From NCBI RefSeq assembly GCF_021343995.1, contig NZ_JAJTTE010000063.1, positions 1 through 40,881 on the forward strand: 40,881 bases of DNA, written 5' to 3'. This stretch comes from Pseudonocardia terrae. GTDB taxonomy: Bacteria > Actinomycetota > Actinomycetes > Mycobacteriales > Pseudonocardiaceae. The notes below the pieces were generated by a model. It was not told the DNA's origin, searched no databases, and saw nothing but the letters and a program-made list of their open reading frames with translations. Shown here piece after piece: positions 33,761 to 40,881 of the stretch. A program made the position numbers and the translations under genes. Every line of letters starts with the position of its first letter. Position 1 is the first letter of the stretch.

Positions 33761-35737
33761 GTGACCCGACATCGGCAATCACCGTCCGCCGTGGTCGATA
33801 TCAACGCAGAGCTGAGTGCTGATATTGACTGGGCGATCAAGACCGGTCACGAGCTCGGGTTGTCCGATGCCGCGCTGGCGGCTGTCACTGGACATGCCGA
33901 GCGGGTGCGGAAGCGGCTGCGGGATCCCGCGCTATATATTGCTGTAGTTGGTGAGTTCAACTCCGGGAAGAGCACTTTCATCAACATGCTGCTGCGGGAC
34001 CGGCTGTTGCCGACGGCGCCCGTCGTGACCACCGGAACAGCAACAGAAATCCGATACGCCGCACATTTGTCAGTATCCTTTACATCTCGCGGGGGGGAAC
34101 GCGTGACCTACCCCGTCACTCGGCAAGCGGAAGATGAGCGATTCCTGCGCGCTCTGCGTCGCATTTCACCCCACGCAGTACTGCCACTCGACGCACGCGA
34201 CGCAGTACGGACACTGATCGCTGACCCGCAGGTCTGTGGCGGGATCGAAACGGTAGCTATCGGGCATCCCGCGGCGCTGCTTGGGCAAGACGTCGTAGTG
34301 GTCGATACTCCAGGGATAAATGCAACGGACGATCTGCACGCCGAGGTCGTGGAGCGGGTGGTCGCCGAGACCGCTGACCTCGCCGTCGTGCTCGTCCCGG
34401 CGGGCTCTCCAGTATCCCGAGTGCTCACGACGTTCTTGACCGGCACCCTGGAGCGTCACCTGGACCGGTGTGTGTTCGTGGTAACCAAGCTCGACGATGT
34501 CGACCCGGCCGAACGGGCGCTGCTCGTGCGGGCCGTGGGGGTACGGCTGCAAAGGGCCGGGGTACCGGACCCGCAGGTTTACGGCGCAAGCGGGAACGCC
34601 GCTCTCGATCGACTCACCGCCCCGGCTGCGCAGGACGCAGAGACGGACGACTTCCTGCGGCTGGAGGCGGCGCTTACCGACATGGCACGGAGCGACCATG
34701 TCATCGCTGTCAACATGAGCGCCACCCACCTCGTTGGCGGTCTACTGGAGGCGGCCGCATCGTCAGCAAAGGAGCGCCGCGACGAGATCGCCCGCGCCCA
34801 TCGCGAGCTCGATCGGCTAGAGGTATCTGACCTCGGGCGCTTCGTCGCAAGTGCGGCGGCCAAGGCGTCTGGCAGGCTCGTAGAGGAGTCCCGGGCACAG
34901 CGCCGCGAGATCGACCTGCACGCGTCCACCCGCGGCGAGGCCCTCGCGACAAGGCTGGCGGAGATGCTGGCCGCGTGCAAGACCACTGAGGAGGTCGCGG
35001 CCCTTGTCCGGGAGACGGCCGCCCCGCTCGTGCGTGAGGACGTCGAGCAATGGTGCCGTGCCCGGCAGAACGCTTTCGGAGCGCGACTATCCGGTATCGC
35101 GGACGAGCAAATTGCCCAGGCAGGTCGTACCTTCGCTGCCGAGTACCGGCGCCTTGCCGCCATCGTCGGCCGAGCACCCCAAGCGATGATCGTTCCGGCA
35201 GTTCCGGCTGAGCGTTCGTCTCCCGCCGTGGAAATCGACTTCGGTAACGCTGCGGCAGGCGTCGCGTCGTCCCTTTCGACGGAGAACTGGGCTATGGGCG
35301 GGGCGGCAACGGCTGCCGCCGTCGTGGGCACGATCTTGCTCCCGGGCATCGGCACGGTGATCGGAGGTCTTATTGGCGCGGTAATCGGCGCCGCAGCCGG
35401 CGACCAGGTCACCAAGGCCAAGGCGCAGGTGCAGGGTCCGCTGTGCAACGGCGCGCGGTCCGCGGTCCAGCAGGCTGCACAAGCTCTGCGATCCGCACTG
35501 GACAAAAGGCGCGCCCTCGAAGAGAAGCGGTGCGCCGCCGCGTTCGCCGGTCTCCGTCGCGTCGCAGCCAGTCCTGTTAGCGCACTGGTGGCGGAGGAAG
35601 CTTGCCGGCGCGCCAAGCTTACCGAGGTCCATGCGCGTGCGGTCCAAGCCGAACGGGAGGCGGACGAGCGGCTCAGCCGTCTTGCGGTCCGGCGGATTGA
35701 GCTCCTGGCACGTCGGGGAGGGTCTAATGATCGGTGA
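33761..35737 (+). CDS. Dynamin-like GTPase 1
   Basis: 658-residue bacterial dynamin-like protein. G1 is GEFNSGKST (Lys70), a Thr pair in APVVTTGTATEIRY serves as G2, G3 is DTPG (Asp182) and G4 is TKLD (Thr242-Asp245), so the nucleotide site is complete. Long helices follow (about 330-500). A hydrophobic hairpin at about 515-548 (VVGTILLPGIGTVIGGLIGAVIGAA) is the likely membrane-inserting paddle, and a charged helix closes the protein. Such proteins assemble on membranes and remodel or fuse them on GTP hydrolysis. GTG 33761 has a perfect AGGAGG seven bases upstream. The next gene starts inside its last codons. It is the first of three dynamin-like genes and the only one with a canonical G4. 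Confidence 0.9.
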   Translation: MTRHRQSPSAVVDINAELSADIDWAIKTGHELGLSDAALAAVTGHAERVRKRLRDPALYIAVVGEFNSGKSTFINMLLRDRLLPTAPVVTTGTATEIRYAAHLSVSFTSRGGERVTYPVTRQAEDERFLRALRRISPHAVLPLDARDAVRTLIADPQVCGGIETVAIGHPAALLGQDVVVVDTPGINATDDLHAEVVERVVAETADLAVVLVPAGSPVSRVLTTFLTGTLERHLDRCVFVVTKLDDVDPAERALLVRAVGVRLQRAGVPDPQVYGASGNAALDRLTAPAAQDAETDDFLRLEAALTDMARSDHVIAVNMSATHLVGGLLEAAASSAKERRDEIARAHRELDRLEVSDLGRFVASAAAKASGRLVEESRAQRREIDLHASTRGEALATRLAEMLAACKTTEEVAALVRETAAPLVREDVEQWCRARQNAFGARLSGIADEQIAQAGRTFAAEYRRLAAIVGRAPQAMIVPAVPAERSSPAVEIDFGNAAAGVASSLSTENWAMGGAATAAAVVGTILLPGIGTVIGGLIGAVIGAAAGDQVTKAKAQVQGPLCNGARSAVQQAAQALRSALDKRRALEEKRCAAAFAGLRRVAASPVSALVAEEACRRAKLTEVHARAVQAEREADERLSRLAVRRIELLARRGGSNDR

Positions 35738-36509
35738 CTTCTTCACGGACCTTGCCCTGGACGCGCATAATCACCTGAATCCCGTCGACCCAGACGTCGA
35801 GGGAGCCGCAGTCGTAGCCGCCGATTCATTCTCGCCGGAGGTCGAGCCGCACGGCCTGATCCACCCGCCGCACAACCTTTGCGGTACCGACCCTGCGGTT
35901 GGCTTGCACGACCGCACCCAGGTCGTCTGCGGGGTCGGTACGCCGGACGCCGACGCCGTCCACTGGCACTTTCAAGGTCCGGAGGAGGCCTGCGCGGTGG
36001 TCAGTCAGGGCTCGATCATCGAGTCGCTCACCGGTGTTCCGTTCGACGAGGCCGCCGCCACTCGATGGCTCGAGCAGCAAGGGTGGTACGACCCAGCCAC
36101 GGGCACGCGGCCGGAGGACGTTACCCGCCTCTTCCAAGCCTACCATGTGCCGACGGCGTCGGGATCGACCACCGTCGGGGGGCTGTGGGACGCACTAGCC
36201 GCTGGCGACAAGGTCATGGTCACCCTTGACGCGAACGAGATCTGGCATCCCGTGCACGACCCCGCCACAGGCGCCCCGTTGGAGTCGCTCCAGCCTGCGG
36301 GTCACGCGGTCTGGCTGACCGGTATCGAGCAGAACTCGAACGGCGAGTGGAAGGTCGTGCTGAACGATAGCGGTCACCAAGGCGGACGGGCCGAGACCGT
36401 CGCGCTAGCCGACTTCGTCAACGCCTGGGACGACTACGGCAACCAGGCCGTGTTCGCAGGAGGACACGCGGCCCCGTTGAGCCCTGCAGAAACAGGAGCC
36501 CGCACATGA
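35727..36509 (+). CDS. C39-like cysteine peptidase inside the dynamin operon
   Basis: 260 residues. Cys89 in EEACAVVSQGSIIESLTG, His193 in AGHAVWLTGI and Asn213/Asp214 in KVVLNDSG have the order and spacing of a papain-fold C39 domain, the type that in other proteins clips leader peptides at double-Gly sites. Cys89 follows a long N-terminal segment with no signal peptide. The start is ATG 35727, preceded by GGGAGGG and overlapping the end of dynamin 1 by 11 bases. The longer frame from 35631 is inside that gene. It overlaps dynamin 2 by ATGA. A soluble cysteine peptidase coupled on both sides to dynamins suggests that it processes or activates one of them. The catalytic assignment is inferred from motif pattern only. 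Confidence 0.75.
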   Translation: MIGDFFTDLALDAHNHLNPVDPDVEGAAVVAADSFSPEVEPHGLIHPPHNLCGTDPAVGLHDRTQVVCGVGTPDADAVHWHFQGPEEACAVVSQGSIIESLTGVPFDEAAATRWLEQQGWYDPATGTRPEDVTRLFQAYHVPTASGSTTVGGLWDALAAGDKVMVTLDANEIWHPVHDPATGAPLESLQPAGHAVWLTGIEQNSNGEWKVVLNDSGHQGGRAETVALADFVNAWDDYGNQAVFAGGHAAPLSPAETGART

Positions 36510-38707
36510 GCGAGAATCGAGACAGACTGGTCACCGCGGCCGCCTCGATATCGGTCGACCGGCCAGCGGGCGTCGCGGGGCTCGTTGCCGGGCTGCACCG
36601 GGATCCGGTAACTGCCCGACTGCCCATTGAGGCCGTTGCGCTGCCTCCGGTACCGGATCGGCAGAACGGCCGGCTCTTGATCTCCGCACTGCTCGCTGTT
36701 CCCACGGCGGATCGCACTCGTGTCCACCGGCCGTTCGGCACAGTGACCTGGAATCCCTCGGACGGGAGCGTCGTCCAGCTCAGTGAATGGGGAACCGAGC
36801 TGCCGGAAACCGTCACGGGAGCGGAACGAACGGACACTACCTGGCCGCTGCCGGAAAGCGAAGACAGAATGCGAACGGTGTGCGCCGCGCTCGACGAGCT
36901 CGCGGCGGGCCGTACACCAAACCTGACCGAGCTTTACCGCTCCGCGTTGCCCTCGCAGGCGATCGCCTGGTATCAGGCCCTTGTACCGGCAGCGGTGCCG
37001 TGGCTACCTGACCAGCAGACGTGGGCTCTGCCTCGGCATACCGACGTCGGCAGCGCACTCGGAGGCTGGATCCGTGATGTCGCCGCGATCGCCGCGGAGA
37101 CCAACGCTCCGGCGTTGGGCGCGCAGCTCGAGATGCTCGCCGAGCAGCGGATGCGCCCAGGCTTTCGTGTCGCAGTGGTTGGCGAGTTCAACAAGGGCAA
37201 GTCAACATTGGTGAACCGGCTAGTAGGCCACGAGGTTGTAGCCACGGGACCGGTACCGACTACCGCCTTATTCGTGGTCGTCATGGCGGAGGATGCAGCC
37301 TCTGGAAGCGTCAGGACAGCCGGTGACCACGAGATCGCGGTGCCCTGCGCCTGGCTCGCCACAATAGACACTGAGCTGGTCGACACCCCAGGGACGAACG
37401 AGGCGGGTGAGGACCGCACACCAGAGGTGCGGCGGGCTGTGACGCTCTCCGACGCTGTCCTGCTAACTGTGAGCGCGACCAGCCCGCTAAGCCGGTCGGA
37501 GCGGGAGTTGATTGCGCAGGAGGTATTGCGGCGGCATGTCCCGTTCTTCGCTGTTGTCGTCGGCTTCCTGGACCAGCTTCCCCCCGAGGACCGAGCGGCG
37601 GCGCTGAGTTCCGTGCGCTCGAAGGTTCAGCAGCTCGCTCCCGAAACGCCGGTTCTCACAAGCCCCGGGCCGGTAGGCGGAGAGGACGAGCTGGTTGCGA
37701 TCCGCGACCTCATCGCCGATTACGCCAAGAAGAATGAGGACAGGCGATGGCGCACTAACAAGATCGCCTCCGCCGTTGCCGACATCGCCGAGGCAGTGGC
37801 CGACGTTGCCGGGCAAGCAGCCGTAGCTGCTGCGCTCCACGACGCTGAGCGGACGGCTGCGGTTGAGCGGGAGCGGGCCGAGCTGGCGCGTGATGCAGCA
37901 ATGTGGGACGGATTGCGTGTCGAATTTGAGACGCGGCGGCGAGCACTGGTCCGCCGGGTGAGCGACTCCCTTTCGGGGGACGCTGACGTCCTCGTCGGCG
38001 CCCTGCGCCACGAGTTGCTGCGCGCACCGGACCCCAAAGCGTACTGGGAACATGACGCGCCCTACCGGCTCCGTCGCGAGCTTGCGGCACTCGCCCATAA
38101 GTACGAGTCACTGGTCCTGGCTGGCATGACTTCCGACATCGAGTGGCTCGATACCACGCTGGCCGAGCGGTTCGACGTCGTCACCCCTACCACGCGACCC
38201 GCAGCACGACTCGCAGCACCGCATACACCGCTGCCCGAGGCCGATATGACCGACCTAAGCAGGCGCAAGATGATGACCCGGATCGGGGCGGCTGGCGGAA
38301 CCGTCGCAGGTTACGTCCTCGCCGGCGCCGTCGGGTTGGCCATGCCGCCGGTCGCCCTCGCAATGGCTGGCGGGCTTGCCGCGGCGATACTGGCGGAACG
38401 CTCTCTTCGCAACGCAACCGAGGGGCAGCGCCAGGTCGTCGACCAGCTGCTGCGCCAGGCGGTTGACGCCGCCATCGCGGAAGTCACCGAGCAGGCCGCC
38501 CTCCGCATCCGCTCGTTGTACGCGGAAATCCTTGATGGCATGAGCGCCCGTCGCGCCGCATGGCGTAGAAGCCGGCTTGCCGCCTCGGCGGAACCGACAA
38601 GATCCGCAACACAGCACTCAGCGCTTGCCGATCGAGCCACCGCACTCGCCACTACGATCCGCGCCGCCGTCGCCGACGACTGCGGCACCTCACGGGAGGA
38701 CTCATGA
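36506..38707 (+). CDS. Dynamin-like GTPase 2 with long N-terminal extension
   Basis: 733 residues. An N-terminal region of about 215 residues without recognisable motif (starts MSENRDRLVTAAASIS) precedes the GTPase domain. G1 is GEFNKGKST (Lys232), PTTALF serves as G2 and G3 is DTPG (Asp293). The position expected for G4 reads AVVVGFLDQL and lacks the T/N-K-x-D motif, so base specificity or nucleotide use may differ. A helical stalk follows, with Arg/Glu-rich segments, and a hydrophobic region at about 588-632 (GYVLAGAVGLAMPPVALAMA) forms the paddle. It overlaps both neighbours by ATGA. It may form mixed assemblies with dynamins 1 and 3, as paired bacterial dynamins do. Confidence 0.88.
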   Translation: MSENRDRLVTAAASISVDRPAGVAGLVAGLHRDPVTARLPIEAVALPPVPDRQNGRLLISALLAVPTADRTRVHRPFGTVTWNPSDGSVVQLSEWGTELPETVTGAERTDTTWPLPESEDRMRTVCAALDELAAGRTPNLTELYRSALPSQAIAWYQALVPAAVPWLPDQQTWALPRHTDVGSALGGWIRDVAAIAAETNAPALGAQLEMLAEQRMRPGFRVAVVGEFNKGKSTLVNRLVGHEVVATGPVPTTALFVVVMAEDAASGSVRTAGDHEIAVPCAWLATIDTELVDTPGTNEAGEDRTPEVRRAVTLSDAVLLTVSATSPLSRSERELIAQEVLRRHVPFFAVVVGFLDQLPPEDRAAALSSVRSKVQQLAPETPVLTSPGPVGGEDELVAIRDLIADYAKKNEDRRWRTNKIASAVADIAEAVADVAGQAAVAAALHDAERTAAVERERAELARDAAMWDGLRVEFETRRRALVRRVSDSLSGDADVLVGALRHELLRAPDPKAYWEHDAPYRLRRELAALAHKYESLVLAGMTSDIEWLDTTLAERFDVVTPTTRPAARLAAPHTPLPEADMTDLSRRKMMTRIGAAGGTVAGYVLAGAVGLAMPPVALAMAGGLAAAILAERSLRNATEGQRQVVDQLLRQAVDAAIAEVTEQAALRIRSLYAEILDGMSARRAAWRRSRLAASAEPTRSATQHSALADRATALATTIRAAVADDCGTSREDS

Positions 38708-40689
38708 CTGCGACGGCGTCCCGTCCGGGACTGGACGGATACTCGGCTGCAGAACGCCGCCGTACCCAGCTGATCGAGGTGGCAGACCGGATGACCGGTA
38801 TCGCACGCGACCTCAGCCTAGACGCCCTCGCGGACGGCGTGGAGAGGACGGCTGACCGGGTTCGCAGTGACGCCTTCGTCGTAACCGTCCTCGGCGACTT
38901 CAACACTGGCAAGAGCACGCTCATTAACGCGCTGCTTGGCGCCGACACCCTGCCGCGGCTACCGATCGAATGTACAGCACTGCTCACCGAGGTCCGATGG
39001 GGTGACGAGCCCGCAGCCCTGCTATACCCCCGCACCGCCGATGGCGGTGTCGCGGAGGATCCGGAGCCGGCCGACATCAACCGGCTGAGTGAGCTGATCG
39101 TCGTCGACGTCGACGAGCCCGAGGCGCAGAGCCCGTACGCGCGCGCCGAGGTGCGGTGGCCGCTGGAGCTGTGTCGCAATAACGTCGTACTCGTCGACTC
39201 ACCGGGGCTGAACGCAGATCCGCTGCGCGAAGAGCTCACAATGGAGTACCTCACGCGGACCGACGCGGTGGTGTTCGTGCTTGACGCCCGCGCCAACATG
39301 AAGCGCAACGAGGTCGACTTCATGACCTCGCAGCTGGACAGCCACGACCCGTTCTTCATCCTCAACTTCATCAACCAGATCCAGCCCGAGGAGCAGGAGC
39401 TAGTCCGCCGCTCTGCATTCGTACGACTCCAGAAGGCGCGCCCGGATCACCCTGCTGATGAGCGGCGGATCTACTGGGTCGACGCGTTGGCCGGAATCCG
39501 CGCCCGCAAGGACGAAAACGTCGCAGCATGGGACGCCTCGGGCGTGGCCAAGCTTCAGCGCGACCTCGAGCTATTCCTCACCACCGAACGGCACAAGATC
39601 AAGATCTTGCTTCCGGCCCGTCAGCTGCGGGTGCTGCGGCGCGAGGTCGGGCAGAGCATCGCCAAGCAACAGGCGATGCTTACCGAGGACCTTCAAGACC
39701 TCACCCGCCGCTACGCCGAGGCACAGGTACCGCTCCAGCAGTTAGAGCAGGACGCGGAGCGGATCTCACGCGACCTCGCCAATCAGTTGGGCGACCTCGA
39801 GGACGAGGTCGCACGGCGGATCGAGGGCAAGCTCAGCCAGCTCACTGTTTCCGTTCCGGGGTTCGCGGTCGAGGCCATCCCGGACCAAAAACTTAGCCTC
39901 AAGCCGTGGAAGACCGCGGAGCAAGCCGAGGCCGTCGCCGGGGAGATCGCGGAAATCACTGCGCGGCGGGTCGAGGCTGAGTTCAGTGAGTGGGTTCGGG
40001 CCGAGCTCCAAGCCGACCTCACCAAGCGGATGGAGCGGATGGCGGAAAGTCTGAACGCACAGGTCGCGGGCTTCGAGCAAGATCTCGACGCGCTGCGGCT
40101 TGATATGAGCGGTGCCGCCTCTGATGTCCGCTCCCGGGCGTCCAAGGACGATGAAACCCCTTTGACCCGGACGTTGGCCGCAGTCGGCGGCGGCATCATC
40201 GCGGGCCCAGCGGCGGGACTCGCCGGGGCGCGGTTCGGGACACGCGAGATGGCCAAGGCCCTGCTGCCCGGCCTAGCAATTCATCTGGTCTGGCTGTTCA
40301 CGCCGTTCGGGTGGGGTGTGCTTGCTGCCGCGCTGGTCGCGCAGGCCATTGTCGGAGCGCCTGTGATGCTCAAGGGTGCCGAGCGGAGGCTAAAGCAGAC
40401 GGTTGGCGAGGAGATGGCGAACGAACTGCGCGGCCGCCTGCATAAGGACAGCCGGGAGGCGGCTGCCCGGTTGGCCAAACAACTCGACGAGGTTCGTGTC
40501 GCAGTGTTCGCGGGCCTCGACGCCCAGCTCGCCACATTCCGCCAAGAGGTCGAGACCGTGCTGGCCGCGAAGCGGGCCGGCGAAGCTGCGGCGTCGGCCC
40601 GCGGCAGCCAGCTGACCCGGCTCGCTCAGGATCTCGACGACGCGATGAACCAGCTGGACGACATTGTGGATGAGATCGCTGCGATCTGA
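38704..40689 (+). CDS. Dynamin-like GTPase 3
   Basis: 661 residues. G1 is GDFNTGKST (Lys70), LPIECTALLTEVRWG is the switch region and G3 is DSPG (Asp165). At the G4 position FFILNFINQIQ replaces N/TKxD, so the usual guanine-reading Asp is absent. A long coiled-coil-like stalk (about 310-480) is followed by a hydrophobic region at about 490-555 (IHLVWLFTPFGWGVLAAALV) and a C-terminal helix. ATG 38704 overlaps the previous stop as ATGA and is preceded by GGGAGGA. It closes the operon. The three dynamins are clearly different from each other, not recent copies, which points to distinct roles in one assembly. Confidence 0.9.
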   Translation: MTATASRPGLDGYSAAERRRTQLIEVADRMTGIARDLSLDALADGVERTADRVRSDAFVVTVLGDFNTGKSTLINALLGADTLPRLPIECTALLTEVRWGDEPAALLYPRTADGGVAEDPEPADINRLSELIVVDVDEPEAQSPYARAEVRWPLELCRNNVVLVDSPGLNADPLREELTMEYLTRTDAVVFVLDARANMKRNEVDFMTSQLDSHDPFFILNFINQIQPEEQELVRRSAFVRLQKARPDHPADERRIYWVDALAGIRARKDENVAAWDASGVAKLQRDLELFLTTERHKIKILLPARQLRVLRREVGQSIAKQQAMLTEDLQDLTRRYAEAQVPLQQLEQDAERISRDLANQLGDLEDEVARRIEGKLSQLTVSVPGFAVEAIPDQKLSLKPWKTAEQAEAVAGEIAEITARRVEAEFSEWVRAELQADLTKRMERMAESLNAQVAGFEQDLDALRLDMSGAASDVRSRASKDDETPLTRTLAAVGGGIIAGPAAGLAGARFGTREMAKALLPGLAIHLVWLFTPFGWGVLAAALVAQAIVGAPVMLKGAERRLKQTVGEEMANELRGRLHKDSREAAARLAKQLDEVRVAVFAGLDAQLATFRQEVETVLAAKRAGEAAASARGSQLTRLAQDLDDAMNQLDDIVDEIAAI

Positions 40690-40881
40690 CTCCTTAAAGC
40701 GGGGCCTCACTCGCGCGTTGATGGCCACCGCGCGCGAGCTGGTCGTGTCGGGCCGCCTGCTCCAACCCACGTTCGCGCCCGGGTTCCGCAGCTGATGTGT
40801 GGTGAAAGGGCCTGGATGTGGGGTCTGACCCGTATCCGCGAGTAGTGGGCGCTCGCGGACGGTGAGAGAACGATAGGTGTC
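40690..40881. other. Downstream stretch to the window end
   Basis: No gene is supported. A possible 24-codon frame from 40720 has no ribosome binding site. The hairpin at 40835-40859 is the only structure. Confidence 0.4.
40835..40859. terminator. Hairpin after the dynamin operon
   Basis: TCCGCGAG at 40835-40842 pairs perfectly with CTCGCGGA at 40852-40859 around a 9-nt loop, about 145 bases after the last stop. It could end the operon transcript. No T-run follows. Confidence 0.35.

Noticed and set aside
33337..40880. The 11-mer ACGATAGGTGT occurs at 33337-33347 and 40870-40880, as a direct repeat flanking the dynamin operon, like attachment sites.
   Set aside because: Eleven-base matches are expected many times by chance in 40 kb, the match does not extend, and there is no integrase or tRNA beside it.

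Overview
The window is GC-rich DNA (about 70 % by eye) with actinomycete-style codon use, frequent GTG starts, strong purine-rich ribosome binding sites and stop/start overlaps of the ATGA and GTGA type. Relics of four insertion-sequence families (IS630, IS1380, a possible IS5 scrap, ISL3) lie between the gene blocks. It looks like an accessory island of an actinobacterium. I see no tRNA, rRNA, CRISPR array, integrase or housekeeping gene.

Layout. 1-1345: a terminator-like hairpin and a complete IS630-type element with 27-bp terminal repeats. 1833-4859 (+): a two-gene operon with a subtilisin-type (S8) peptidase and an alpha/beta hydrolase. 5181-6335: decayed genes, namely a small membrane protein with several lesions and an IS1380 relic. 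6355-9780 (-): a CHAT (caspase-like) protease with an N-terminal zinc ribbon and TPR-like helices, divergent from a four-helix membrane protein (9873-10343, +). 10570-11368 (-): a frameshifted membrane protein. 11902-31874 (-): a 20-kb operon of eight genes. In transcription order these are a frameshifted C39/papain-like cysteine peptidase, two paralogous trypsin-like peptidases, a 1547-residue DUF6603-type protein fused to kelch repeats, a free kelch protein, and three large proteins (about 1059, 1733 and 607 residues) with no domain I can name. 31875-33760: a long intergenic region holding an ISL3 relic. 33761-40689 (+): a four-gene operon of three different dynamin-like GTPases with a C39-like cysteine peptidase between the first and second.

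Reading the locus as a whole: six predicted proteases from several unrelated folds (S8, CHAT, two S1, two C39-like), a lipase-like hydrolase, membrane-remodelling GTPases, small membrane proteins and very large beta-rich or unrecognised proteins occur together. None has an evident signal peptide. A near-palindromic motif (core ATACGTAGATCTGCGTAT) occurs in three intergenic regions, with a weaker fourth copy. The copies lie upstream of the S8 operon, between CHAT and the membrane protein, and between the two big divergent operons, which suggests shared control. I infer an undescribed multi-component system, possibly a protease-executed, membrane-acting conflict or stress response. The function is inference. 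Three genes here are visibly broken, so this copy may be partly decayed.
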